Below the pieces are notes generated by a model. It made no database searches. It worked only from the letters and a program-made list of their open reading frames with translations, and was not told the DNA's origin. A DNA stretch of 38,784 bases, taken from DYGX01 sp035325905 (GTDB lineage: Bacteria; Chloroflexota; Anaerolineae; Aggregatilineales; Aggregatilineaceae). A program made the position numbers and the translations under genes. The stretch lies in NCBI GenBank assembly GCA_035325905.1, contig DAOKYY010000029.1, positions 1 through 38,784 on the forward strand, in the 5' to 3' direction. Positions 23,166 through 31,355 of the stretch are shown one piece after another (positions within the stretch are counted from its first letter, which is position 1; each line of letters begins with the position of its first letter).

Positions 23166-24080
23166 CTATTTCCGCTTGCGGCGCGCGCGTTCTTCCTGCG
23201 CCTTTCGCAAAATGTCGCTGACGTCAGCCGGCGATCGTGGGGAATCGGCGGATCCCGGCGCGGCGGGCGGCGCTCCCCCTGGCGCGGGCCGCGTGTCTGA
23301 CGCCGCAGCACGGCGCTCAAGCTCCGCCGCCAGCGAGCCATTCTGCTCCATCGCCCAATAGAGCGCGCTCCAATAGAGGATTTTCCCGGCGCGCTGCGCT
23401 GCGTCGCGGACTTTGTCCGCCGGGTCGAGCGCGAACGCCGCCGCCAGATGCGGCAACGCCGCCGGGTTGTTGATCTGCGACAGCTCCAGCGCGGCCTGCT
23501 CGCGGGCGGCGGGCGCCAACGACTCGCGCAGCCGCTTGACCCATACGCTGATGTCGTCGCTGGTCGGGCGGGTGGCGGGCGTGCGCTGCGTGCCAAGCTG
23601 GGGCCGGGGATCAAACCCGGAGGACGCCACGTCCGGCCCCGGACCCATCGCCATCCGCGCCGCAGCCAGACCGCCCAGCGGCCCGGCCAGCATCGTCCCG
23701 CCGATCCCGGCGGCCAGCGTGAATCCCATCCGGCGTTTGCCGGCTTGCTCAAGCTGGGTCCGCAGATCGGTGTCCAGCCCCTGTTCAAGCTGGCGCAGCA
23801 TCTCCGTCTCGGCGGCGTCGGCCAGCCGCGCCAGCTCGCGATCGACGTTGAAATACCGGTAGAGCGCGTTGAGCGTGTCGTAACCGGCTTGCTGCGCCTC
23901 GTGCAGGCGCTTTCCGGCCCAAACGATGACGGCGCGCACCGCCGGGTCCGGCTCGACGTGATACCGCTGGCGCAGCGCGTCCAGCGCCCGTGTTTCGTCG
24001 AGCATCCCCAGCACGCGCGCAACGTCGAGCCGCACGGCCGGCTGCGCGTGCGACAGGCCGCCGAGCAGGGTCTCAAGCAT
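23166..24080 (-). CDS. HEAT-repeat-like hypothetical protein
   Basis: A 304-aa protein of unknown function. Residues 1-65 (HAQPAVRLDVARVLGMLDETRALDALRQRY) and about 185-245 (AREQAALELSQINNPAALPHLAAAFALDPADKVRDAA) look like HEAT or PBS-lyase-type helical repeats. Between them is a Gly/Ala-rich hydrophobic stretch (about 118-142) that could be a membrane helix or hairpin. The C terminus is Pro/Ala-rich and ends in a strongly basic ARRKRK tail. HEAT-like proteins usually serve as protein-binding scaffolds. The ATG at 24080 is preceded by GGGGGAG. It is convergent with the CpaF-like gene, separated by 46 bases, with no clear terminator between them. Confidence 0.82.
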   Translation of the reverse strand: MLETLLGGLSHAQPAVRLDVARVLGMLDETRALDALRQRYHVEPDPAVRAVIVWAGKRLHEAQQAGYDTLNALYRYFNVDRELARLADAAETEMLRQLEQGLDTDLRTQLEQAGKRRMGFTLAAGIGGTMLAGPLGGLAAARMAMGPGPDVASSGFDPRPQLGTQRTPATRPTSDDISVWVKRLRESLAPAAREQAALELSQINNPAALPHLAAAFALDPADKVRDAAQRAGKILYWSALYWAMEQNGSLAAELERRAAASDTRPAPGGAPPAAPGSADSPRSPADVSDILRKAQEERARRKRK

Positions 24081-24153
24081 GGTCGCGCGTCTCCCCCGCT
24101 TGCCGCCGGGGGAGCACCCCCGCTCACCCGGCCGGTCCGGTCGTTCTGGCCCT

Positions 24154-24159
24154 ACTATA
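24154..24159 (-). promoter_or_regulatory. Candidate -10 of the HEAT-like gene
   Basis: TATAGT on the minus strand, about 75 bases before the start. The palindrome at 24173-24185 overlaps its -35 position, which would suit a repressor or activator site. Confidence 0.35.
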
Positions 24160-24342
24160 CATCAGAACGCGCCGGGATTATCCCGCCTGGCGCCTCTCCG
24201 GGACAGATTTCGGAAAAGATTCATGTTTGGCGCCGAGACTCCGGCGCGGACGGGAATTATGCCTGTTGGCGACCGTTTGTCATGGTTTTCGGCACATGAA
24301 TACGAGGTATTGGTTACGTTAAACTGATTTTCGAGGGCGGTT

Positions 24343-24359
24343 CAGCCCAGGCTGGGCTG
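24343..24359 (+). promoter_or_regulatory. Perfect palindrome in the cydA leader
   Basis: CAGCCCA (24343-24349) and TGGGCTG (24353-24359) are exact reverse complements around GGC, 33 bases before the cydA ATG. It could be a repressor operator or an mRNA hairpin that affects translation. Confidence 0.45.
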
Positions 24360-24391
24360 TCCACGGGTATCGCAGGAGGTGTCCACCCACG

Positions 24392-25765
24392 ATGGAAGCT
24401 CTTGATCTGGCGCGGCTCCAATTTGCCGCAACGACGGTCTACCACTTTTTCTTCGTGCCGCTCACGCTCGGCTTATCCACGCTGGTCGCCATCATGCAGA
24501 CGCTCTACTGGCGCACGGATAACCCCCTTTACCGGCGCATGGCGAAGTTTTGGGGCAAGTTGTTCATCATCAACTTCGCGATGGGCGTCGTGACCGGCAT
24601 CGTCCAGGAGTTCCAGTTCGGCATGAACTGGTCGGAATACTCGCGCTTCATGGGCGATATTTTCGGCGCGCCGCTGGCAATCGAGGCGCTGGTGGCGTTC
24701 TTCCTGGAGTCGACTTTCCTCGGCGTGTGGATATTCGGCTGGGACCGCATCTCCAGGGGGGTGCACACCTTCGCGATCTGGATGGTCGCGCTCGGCGCGA
24801 ATATCTCCGCGCTGTGGATTCTGATCGCGAACTCGTTCATGCAGCAGCCGGTCGGCTACGTGCTGCGCAATGGCCGCGCCGAAATGGACAGCTTCTGGGA
24901 GCTGATCACCAACCCGAACATCGCCGGGCAGTTCCCGCACGTCTTCTTCTCCGGCGTGACGACGGCGGGCTTCTTCGTGCTGGGCATCAGCGCCTGGCAC
25001 CTGCTGCGCAAGAGCGAGCATCACGAATTCTTCAGCCGCTCGGCGCGGATCGCGACGATCTACGCGGCGGTCGGCATCGCGGCGGCCGGGCTGGTCGGGC
25101 ACAGCCAGGCGCAGCACATGGTCGAGATCCAGCCGATGAAGATGGCCGCCGCCGAGGGCCTGTTCGAGTCCGAAGACCCGGCCGGGCTGTCGCTGCTGAC
25201 GATCGGCGACTGGGAGCAGCGCAACGAAGTCTTCTCGATCCGCATCCCCGGCGCGCTCAGCTTCCTGTCCTACAACCGCTTCGAGGGCGAGGTGCGCGGC
25301 ATCCACGACCTGCAAGCGGAATATGAGGAATTGTACGGCCCCGGCAACTACATCCCGCCGGTCGCGTTCACGTACTGGAACTTCCGCGCGATGGTCGGCG
25401 CCGGGATGCTGATGGGCGCGCTGGCGCTGTTCGCGCTGTACCGGGTGCTGCGCAACCAGCCGCTCGGGCCGCGCTGGTTCCTGCGCGCGCTGGTCGCCGC
25501 GATCGCCCTGCCCTATCTCGCCAACACCACCGGCTGGCTGCTGACCGAGGTCGGGCGCCAGCCCTGGATCGTGTTCGGGCTTCAGCGCGTCGAGGAGGCG
25601 GTCTCGCCCACCGTCACGACCGCGATGGTCGCGTTCTCGCTGGTGGTCTTCGTCGCGATCTACGGCGCGCTGATGGTGGCGGATGTCTATCTGCTGGCGA
25701 AGTTCGGGCGGCTCGGCCCGGCCGACGACGCTTCGGAACCTGAGCCGGCCCTGGCGGGGGCGTAA
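24392..25765 (+). CDS. cydA: Cytochrome bd-type quinol oxidase subunit I
   Basis: A 457-aa integral membrane subunit that binds haems and quinol and reduces O2 to water in the respiratory chain. H18 (VYHFFFVPLTLG) corresponds to E. coli H19. GQFPHVFFSG near residue 182 carries the second haem-ligand histidine. NFRAMVGAGM near 331 corresponds to the Met ligand of haem b558. GWLLTEVGRQPW near 380 is the family hallmark. The protein is shorter than E. coli CydA (522 aa), which indicates the short Q-loop class, sometimes called cyanide-insensitive oxidase. AGGAGGT lies 11 nt before the ATG. cydB follows 13 bases after the stop. Confidence 0.98.
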   Translation: MEALDLARLQFAATTVYHFFFVPLTLGLSTLVAIMQTLYWRTDNPLYRRMAKFWGKLFIINFAMGVVTGIVQEFQFGMNWSEYSRFMGDIFGAPLAIEALVAFFLESTFLGVWIFGWDRISRGVHTFAIWMVALGANISALWILIANSFMQQPVGYVLRNGRAEMDSFWELITNPNIAGQFPHVFFSGVTTAGFFVLGISAWHLLRKSEHHEFFSRSARIATIYAAVGIAAAGLVGHSQAQHMVEIQPMKMAAAEGLFESEDPAGLSLLTIGDWEQRNEVFSIRIPGALSFLSYNRFEGEVRGIHDLQAEYEELYGPGNYIPPVAFTYWNFRAMVGAGMLMGALALFALYRVLRNQPLGPRWFLRALVAAIALPYLANTTGWLLTEVGRQPWIVFGLQRVEEAVSPTVTTAMVAFSLVVFVAIYGALMVADVYLLAKFGRLGPADDASEPEPALAGA

Positions 25766-25778
25766 GGGGGCGCAGACG

Positions 25779-26792
25779 ATGAACCTGCAAGATATCTGGT
25801 TTATTCTGATCTCGGTGCTGTTTACCGGCTTCTTTTTCCTCGAAGGCTTCGACTTTGGGGTGGGGCTGCTGCTGCCGTTCCTCGGCAAGACGGACAGCGA
25901 GCGCCGCCAGATGATCAACACCATCGGCCCGCACTGGGACGCTAACGAAGTCTGGCTGATCACGGCGGGCGGCGCGATCTTCGCCGCCTTCCCGCACTGG
26001 TACGCGACGATGTTCAGCGGCTTCTATCTGGCGCTGATCGCGATCCTGCTTGGGCTGATCATACGCGGGGTGGCGTTCGAGTTCCGCAGCAAGGACGAGG
26101 ACCCGCGCTGGCGCCGCCTGTGGGACTGGGCGCTTTTCGTCGGCAGCCTGCTCCCCGCGCTGTTGTGGGGCGTAGCCTTCGGCAAGATTATCGAGGGCGT
26201 GCCCATCGACGGCGAGATGCATTTCGTCGGCAACTTCTTCGACTTGCTCTCGCCCTATGCGCTGATCGCGGGGCTGGCGGCGGTGGCGATTTTCGCGCTT
26301 CAGGGCGCGATCTTCCTCTCGCTGAAGACCGAGGGCGGCGTGCGCGCCAAAGCCGAGCACGCCGCGCAGATTCTGTGGGTGCCTGCGCTGGTGATCAGCG
26401 TGACGCTGGCGGTCGCCAACTACGCCTACATCGAAATCTTCGACACGGTCGGCGTCAACCCTGGCGTGATGCCGATCGCCACGGCGGCGGCGTTGCTGGC
26501 GGCGGTGTACTTCGTGCGGACGCGGCAGTTCGGGTGGGCGTTCGCGGCGCTCGGCGCGACGATTGTGCTCGCGCTGGTGACGTACTTCTGGTTCCTCTAT
26601 CCGAACGTGCTCGTCTCCAGCCTGGACGACGCCTATAACCTGACGGTCGACAACGCCTCGTCGAGCGAGTACACGCTGCAAGTGATGTCGGTCGTCGCGC
26701 TGATCTTCGTGCCGGTGATGCTGTTCTACCAGGGCTGGAGCTACTGGGTGTTCCGCAAGCGCGTCACCGCAGACGGGCACTTAGAATACTGA
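25779..26792 (+). CDS. cydB: Cytochrome bd-type quinol oxidase subunit II
   Basis: A 337-aa polytopic membrane protein that pairs with CydA. The start MNLQDIWFILISVLFTGFFFLEGFDFGVGLLLPFLG carries the conserved GFDFG motif. GPHWDANEVWLITAGGAIFAAFPHWYA is the signature of the second and third helices. About eight or nine transmembrane segments are visible. The ATG at 25779 was chosen, with AAGGGGG upstream. An upstream in-frame extension overlaps cydA and is not hydrophobic. A decamer-periodic inverted repeat begins nine bases after the stop (26801), in the gap before the convergent cydC. Confidence 0.97.
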   Translation: MNLQDIWFILISVLFTGFFFLEGFDFGVGLLLPFLGKTDSERRQMINTIGPHWDANEVWLITAGGAIFAAFPHWYATMFSGFYLALIAILLGLIIRGVAFEFRSKDEDPRWRRLWDWALFVGSLLPALLWGVAFGKIIEGVPIDGEMHFVGNFFDLLSPYALIAGLAAVAIFALQGAIFLSLKTEGGVRAKAEHAAQILWVPALVISVTLAVANYAYIEIFDTVGVNPGVMPIATAAALLAAVYFVRTRQFGWAFAALGATIVLALVTYFWFLYPNVLVSSLDDAYNLTVDNASSSEYTLQVMSVVALIFVPVMLFYQGWSYWVFRKRVTADGHLEY

Positions 26793-26800
26793 AACTATAG

Positions 26801-26923
26801 GCAGCAAAGAGCAGTCAGAAGCAGCTAGAAGCGGCGGGAGACAGCGGGGTGAGCAATCATCGTTCCGCTGCCTTTCGCTGCTTTTCTAGCTGTTTTTAGC
26901 TGTTCTTCGCTGCTCTTTGCTGC
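26801..26923. repeat. Inverted array of degenerate 10-nt units (GCAG-N6 / GCTG-N6), copy 2
   Basis: Left-arm units begin at 26801, 26811, 26821, 26831 and 26841 (GCAG, GCAG, GCAG, GCGG, ACAG). Right-arm GCTG words begin at 26867, 26877, 26889, 26899, 26909 and 26919, 10 bases apart apart from one gap of 12. The outermost 14 bases GCAGCAAAGAGCAG (26801-26814) pair perfectly with 26910-26923. The array fills the gap between the convergent cydB and cydC genes and could act as a bidirectional terminator. It is related in sequence and design to 8390-8514. Confidence 0.87.
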
Positions 26924-26930
26924 TGTACCG

Positions 26931-28700
26931 TCACGCCAGGCCATCGGCCAATTCGTGGCGCTGCAAGTCCCACAGCCGCCGGTACGCGCCGCCGCGCGCC
27001 AGCAGATCGGCGTGGCGCCCGCGCTCGACCACCCGCCCCGCGTCGAGCACCAGGATTTCGTCCACTTCTTCCAGCCCGACCAGCCGGTGCGTGATTACGA
27101 GGGTTGTGCGGCCCCGCATGGCGCGCCCGACCGCTTCCATCACCGCCTGCTCGGTCACAGCATCAAGGTTAGCGGTCGCCTCGTCCAGCACCAGGATCGG
27201 CGCGTCTTTCAGCGCGGCGCGCGCGATCGCCAGCCGCTGACGCTCGCCGCCGCTGAGCGCCAGGCCCTGCTCGCCGATCCACGTGTCATAGCCCTGCGGC
27301 AGCGCCGCGACAAACGTATCGAGTTGGGCCAGCTCCGCCGCCGCGTCCAGCTCGACGTCAGTTGCGCCGGGGCGCGCCAGCCGCAGGTTGTCGCGGATCG
27401 TGCCGCTGAACAGGTGCGTATCCTGGCGCACGATCGCAAGCTGCGCGCGCACGTCATCCTGCCGGTAGCAGCGCAGATCGTGCCCGCCGAGCAGGATCGC
27501 GCCTTCGCCGTAGTCCCAAAAGCGCGCCAGCAGGCTCACCAGCGTGCTTTTGCCCGCGCCGCTCGCGCCGACGAGCGCGAGCGTGCCGCCCTGCGGCAGG
27601 GTGAAGCTGATCCCATCGAGCGCGGGTGGATCGCCGGGCGCGTAGCGGAAGCGCAGGTCGCGCACGACCAGGTCGCTGCGGCCCGGCGGCGGCAGTGGAT
27701 TGGGCGGATCGATCACGGCGGGCGCGGCGTCCACCAGGTCGAACAAGCGGCGCGCTGCCTCCAGGTTGCTTTCGAGGTGCTGGAACGCCTGCGGCAGCGG
27801 CAGCACCGCCTCGAAGCTGCTAATCGTCGCCAGCGCCAGCACCGCCAGCAGCACGCCGTCCAGCTTGCCCGCCTCCACCAGCGGGATCGCCAGCGCCAGC
27901 ACCGTCACGACCGCCAGCCCGCTCAGCAGCGCGCCGAGCGCCGCGTCCAGCCCGCCGACGCGCGCCATGTGCGCCTGCTCGCGCCGGATGCGGGCGCTCA
28001 GAGCGCGGATCGTGTCAAGCTGGCGCGCCGCGTGCTCATAGGTGACGAGGTCCGGCAGGCCCTGCACGCCGTCCACCAGCGCGGCGCTGAGGTCAGCGCG
28101 GGCCGCGACCGTGCCCTGGCCGGACTGCTGCCCCAGGCGACGCGTCAGCAGCGGCACGCCGATCCCGGCCAGCGCCAGGTACGCCACCAGCGCCAGCGCC
28201 AGCCGCAGGTCGAGCGCGGCGAAGAACAGCGCCATCGCCAGCGTCACCAGCAGCGCGATTGCGGGCGGCGCCAGCACGCGCAGAAAGAAGTTTTCCAGCG
28301 TGTCGATGTCCGCGCCGATGCGGCTGAGTAGATCGCCACTGTGGTACCCGCCCAGCCGCGCCGGAGCGAGCGGCTCGATCCGCTCGTAGAACCACACCCG
28401 CAGCCGCGCCAGCAGGCGAAACGTCGTCTGGTGCGAGACCAGGCGCTCCAGATAGCGGAAGACGCCGCGCGCGATTCCGAAGAAGCGCACGCCGACGATT
28501 GCGACCTGCAAGACCGCGATTGAGGGATGCAGCGCGGCGCGGGCGATAATCCAGGCCGCGGTCGCCATCAGCCCGATCCCGCTGCCGACCGTCGCGAAGC
28601 CGAGCAGCGCCGAGAACACCATCCAGCGGCGGTAGGGCCACGCCAGCCGCAACAGCCGCCTAAGCACCGGCGCGCTGGAACTCTCCGGGCGCGCCCTCAT
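26931..28700 (-). CDS. cydC: CydC-like ABC transporter (thiol reductant exporter subunit)
   Basis: A 589-aa half-transporter with an N-terminal six-helix membrane domain (about 20-315) and a C-terminal ATPase. Walker A is GASGAGKS, the signature LSGGERQ, and Walker B LVLDEATANLD. Early motifs such as GSGIGLMATAAWIIARAALHPSI and GVRFFGIARGVFRYLERLVSH are characteristic of CydC. With CydD it forms the exporter of glutathione/cysteine needed to assemble cytochrome bd. The ATG at 28700 overlaps the methyltransferase stop (ATGA), which implies translational coupling. The longer frame extending to 29084 is a shadow of the methyltransferase gene and was rejected. The oxidase genes cydAB lie just beyond the repeat, on the other strand. 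Confidence 0.93.
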   Translation of the reverse strand: MRARPESSSAPVLRRLLRLAWPYRRWMVFSALLGFATVGSGIGLMATAAWIIARAALHPSIAVLQVAIVGVRFFGIARGVFRYLERLVSHQTTFRLLARLRVWFYERIEPLAPARLGGYHSGDLLSRIGADIDTLENFFLRVLAPPAIALLVTLAMALFFAALDLRLALALVAYLALAGIGVPLLTRRLGQQSGQGTVAARADLSAALVDGVQGLPDLVTYEHAARQLDTIRALSARIRREQAHMARVGGLDAALGALLSGLAVVTVLALAIPLVEAGKLDGVLLAVLALATISSFEAVLPLPQAFQHLESNLEAARRLFDLVDAAPAVIDPPNPLPPPGRSDLVVRDLRFRYAPGDPPALDGISFTLPQGGTLALVGASGAGKSTLVSLLARFWDYGEGAILLGGHDLRCYRQDDVRAQLAIVRQDTHLFSGTIRDNLRLARPGATDVELDAAAELAQLDTFVAALPQGYDTWIGEQGLALSGGERQRLAIARAALKDAPILVLDEATANLDAVTEQAVMEAVGRAMRGRTTLVITHRLVGLEEVDEILVLDAGRVVERGRHADLLARGGAYRRLWDLQRHELADGLA

Positions 28701-29599
28701 GGGCGGTCGCTTGCTTCCGGCACGCGACCCGTGGTCAGGATGCCGTAGCGGATGCAGAAATAATCCGCGCGGCGCAGCAGGTATTCCGGCGCGCCGGGGT
28801 TGGACAGCTTGAGCCAGAGGTCCCACTCGTCTTCGGTCAGACCCGCGCCGAGCGCGTACTCCTTGATGCGCTCCGGGCGACGGTATTCGTGCTCGAACAC
28901 CCAACGCTGGATGTAGCGCCGCACGCCCTCTGGCAGCGGCGCCTGGTAAAGCGCGGTGTGCGGCGTGACCGCGATCTCCGCCAGCCCCGCCGCCTGGAAC
29001 CAGCCGAGCGCGTTTTCGTGGCGAAACGAGGGGTGAAACCGCCCGCGCTTGTTGTAGTGCACTTCCAGCGCGGTCATCAGACACTGCTCGATATGCGCGT
29101 AGCCGGGCATCAGCATCGCGCCGAGCCAGTTCCCGAAAAACGCCGCGACCGTCCCGCCCGGCCGGGTGACGCGCGCCATCTCGCGCACGACGCGGACCGG
29201 GTCAGGGAACGCGCCCGCCGCGCGATCTTCGACCGAGTTGAGCGTATCCGCCGTCCAGCACCAGTCAAACGCCGCGCCGGCGAAGGGGAGCGGATCGTTC
29301 AAGTCGGCCTGCGCCAGCCGGTACTCGATCCCATCATCCAGCGCGGCGATCTCATCCTGGGCGCGGCTGAGGTGCGGCCACGAGATGTCGAGCGCGGTGA
29401 TCGCGCCCTGGCCGCCGAGCGCCGCGCCGAGCAGCGGCAATACGCCGCCCGGCCCGCAGCCGACATCCAGCCCGCGCGAGCCGGGTGGCGGGGCGAAGTG
29501 CTCCACCGCCGAGCGCAGCGCCGGGGCCATGAACGCGTTGTAGAGCAGTTCTTGCTCGGCGTAATCGATCGAGGTGAGGGACTCAAACTCAGCGCCCAT
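28697..29599 (-). CDS. SAM-dependent methyltransferase inserted between cydD and cydC
   Basis: A 300-aa class I methyltransferase. LDVGCGPGG (44-52) is the SAM-binding motif I. ALDISWPHLSRAQ is the motif II region, followed by FDWCWTADTLNSVED (motif IV region) and MARVTRPGGTVAAFFGN (post-motif). The C-terminal third is helical with many aromatic residues and may form a substrate cap. The substrate is unknown. The ATG at 29599 overlaps cydD by 11 bases, and the stop overlaps cydC by 4, so the gene is translationally locked into the cydDC operon. An ORF extension to 29671 lies within cydD and was not used. A role in quinone or haem-related methylation is possible but unproven. Confidence 0.88.
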   Translation of the reverse strand: MGAEFESLTSIDYAEQELLYNAFMAPALRSAVEHFAPPPGSRGLDVGCGPGGVLPLLGAALGGQGAITALDISWPHLSRAQDEIAALDDGIEYRLAQADLNDPLPFAGAAFDWCWTADTLNSVEDRAAGAFPDPVRVVREMARVTRPGGTVAAFFGNWLGAMLMPGYAHIEQCLMTALEVHYNKRGRFHPSFRHENALGWFQAAGLAEIAVTPHTALYQAPLPEGVRRYIQRWVFEHEYRRPERIKEYALGAGLTEDEWDLWLKLSNPGAPEYLLRRADYFCIRYGILTTGRVPEASDRP

Positions 29600-31313
29600 A
29601 GGCTGCCGCCAATCGGTGATAGATGCCGGCCTGGGCCAGCAGCTCAGGATGTGTGCCCTGCTCCGCCACACGCCCGCCGTCGAGCACGACGATCCGGTCG
29701 GCGTTCACAACGGTGGACAGCCGGTGCGCGACAATCAGCGTGGTGCGGTCGCGCATCAGCGCCGCCAGCGCGGCTTGCAGCAGGGATTCGGTCGCCGGGT
29801 CGAGGTTGGCGGTCGGCTCGTCGAGCAGCAACAGCGGCGCGTCTTTCAAGAAGGCGCGCGCCAGCGCGATCCGCTGCGCCTGCCCGCCGCTCAGTCGCGC
29901 GCCGCGCTCGCCGACCGGCGTCGCGTAGCCCTGCGGCAGCGCCTCGATAAACGTGCCGGCGTGCGCGAGCTGGGCGGCGTGGACCACGTCTTCGAGCGGC
30001 GCGCCGGGCCGCCCCAGCCGGATATTGTCCGCAATCGTGGTGTGGAACAGGTGTGGTCGCTGCGGCACCCACGCGATCTGCTCGCGCCAGAGCGCCGCCG
30101 GGATCAGCCCCAGCGGCACGCCATCGACCGTGATCTGGCCGCCGGACGGCTCGATGAAGCGCAGCAGCAACTCGATCAGGGTCGATTTGCCCGCGCCGCT
30201 CGGCCCGACCAGCGCCACCTTCTCGCCGGGCCGGATCGCGAACGAGACCCCGTTCAGCGCCGGGCGCTCGCCGCCATCGTAGGCGAAGCGGACATCCTCG
30301 AAGCGCAGCGCCGTCACGCGGGCAGGCAGCGCCGCCGGGGGGTCGACCGGCTCCGGCGGAAGCGGCGTTTCCAGCGCCTCGAAGATACGCCCTGCCGCCG
30401 CTACGCCCGACATCCCGGCGTGGAAGCGCGTGCCCAGCAGGCGCAGCGGCATGTAAAACTCCGGCGCGACCACCAGCACGAAGAAGGCGTCCGCGAAATC
30501 CAGCCGCGCGTGCAGCAGGCGCAGCCCGATCTCGACCGCGACAATCGCGACGCTGAGCGTCGAGATCAGCTCCAGCACCAGCGCCGACAGAAAGGCGACG
30601 CGCAGCACGCTCATCGTCGTATCGCGGAAGCGGTCGCTGATGGCGCGGATCGTCTCGATCTCGGCCCGGCTGCGCCCGAATAGCTTGAGCGTCGGCAACC
30701 CCTGCAACACATCGAGGAAATGCGCGCTCATACGGCTGAGCGCGCCCCACTGCGCGCGCGATCGCTCGGTCGCATACAGCCCGATCAGGATCATGAAGAA
30801 CGGGATCAAGGGCGCGGTGAGGAACAGCACCACAGCAGAGATCGGGTCCACGGGAAGCACGGCGAGCAGCATCGCCAGCGGAACCAGCGCGGACAGGAAC
30901 AACTGCGGGAGATACTGGCGGAAATAGGCGTCTAGCTCCTCGACGCCCTGAACCGAGGTGTTCGCCAGCTCCCCACTGCGCTCCCCGCGCGAATAGGCCG
31001 GCCCCAGCGCGATCAGGTGCGCGTATAGCCGCCCGCGCAGCTCGTCCTTGATCTGACCGGCGACCGCGTTGGCGGCAACCTCGCCCCCCCACAGCGCCAG
31101 CGCCCGTCCGAGCGCGATCAGCGCCAGCCCGCCAAGCCAGGGCCACAGCGCGTCGAGCGCTTCACCGCCCAGAAAAGCGCGGCTGATGGTCTGCGCCAGG
31201 GCATACGCCTGGGCGACCAGCAGCACCCCGGCCAGCAGCCCCAGCCCGATCGTCAGCGCGAACTGCGCCCGGACGCCGCGCACCATCCGCAGCAGGCGTC
31301 GATCCAGGTTCAT
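29589..31313 (-). CDS. cydD: CydD-like ABC transporter (thiol reductant exporter subunit)
   Basis: A 574-aa half-transporter. The N-terminal membrane domain (about 15-300) has the CydD-type segments YSRGERSGELANTSVQGVEELDAYFRQYLPQ and PLIPFFMILIG. The C-terminal ATPase has Walker A GPSGAGKS, signature LSGGQAQR and Walker B LLLDEPTANLD. With CydC it exports reduced thiols to the periplasm, supporting assembly of cytochrome bd. The ATG at 31313 was chosen at the natural family start. It heads the three-gene minus-strand operon cydD-methyltransferase-cydC. Upstream, a candidate -10 TACACT (31361-31356) is abutted by an inverted repeat (31362-31378). Confidence 0.94.
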   Translation of the reverse strand: MNLDRRLLRMVRGVRAQFALTIGLGLLAGVLLVAQAYALAQTISRAFLGGEALDALWPWLGGLALIALGRALALWGGEVAANAVAGQIKDELRGRLYAHLIALGPAYSRGERSGELANTSVQGVEELDAYFRQYLPQLFLSALVPLAMLLAVLPVDPISAVVLFLTAPLIPFFMILIGLYATERSRAQWGALSRMSAHFLDVLQGLPTLKLFGRSRAEIETIRAISDRFRDTTMSVLRVAFLSALVLELISTLSVAIVAVEIGLRLLHARLDFADAFFVLVVAPEFYMPLRLLGTRFHAGMSGVAAAGRIFEALETPLPPEPVDPPAALPARVTALRFEDVRFAYDGGERPALNGVSFAIRPGEKVALVGPSGAGKSTLIELLLRFIEPSGGQITVDGVPLGLIPAALWREQIAWVPQRPHLFHTTIADNIRLGRPGAPLEDVVHAAQLAHAGTFIEALPQGYATPVGERGARLSGGQAQRIALARAFLKDAPLLLLDEPTANLDPATESLLQAALAALMRDRTTLIVAHRLSTVVNADRIVVLDGGRVAEQGTHPELLAQAGIYHRLAAAYGR

Positions 31314-31355
31314 AGGCCATCTCAGAGTTCACAGTCACCGTCGAGACAGCGCAGG

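Larger units (their letters stand above)
24081..24391. other. Divergent regulatory region upstream of cydA (311 bases, no gene)
   Basis: This is the longest gene-free stretch apart from repeats. It holds a minus-strand -10 (TATAGT, 24159-24154) for the HEAT-like gene. A near-perfect 13-base palindrome CGGGATTATCCCG lies at 24173-24185. A possible weak -35 TTGTCA is at 24277-24282. A perfect hairpin CAGCCCA-GGC-TGGGCTG lies at 24343-24359, and the cydA ribosome binding site AGGAGGT is at 24374-24380. No tRNA or small ORF with a good start was found. Confidence 0.6.

Noticed and set aside
23155..23181. GCAAGC/GCTTGC hairpin as terminator of the CpaF-like gene
   Set aside because: Six-base stem only, overlapping the end of the convergent coding sequence and without a T-run.
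22454..24127. 557-codon minus-strand frame over the CpaF and HEAT genes
   Set aside because: It is in a different frame from the HEAT-like protein and antisense to the ATPase; composition is Arg/Pro/Ser-rich and non-protein-like.
24081..24391. Small ORFs in the cydA upstream region
   Set aside because: Frames are short, overlap cydA in the wrong frame or lack a ribosome binding site.
28701..29084. N-terminal extension of CydC
   Set aside because: It overlaps the methyltransferase gene, has no CydC similarity and is Arg/Gly-rich; the ATGA overlap at 28700 is the better start.
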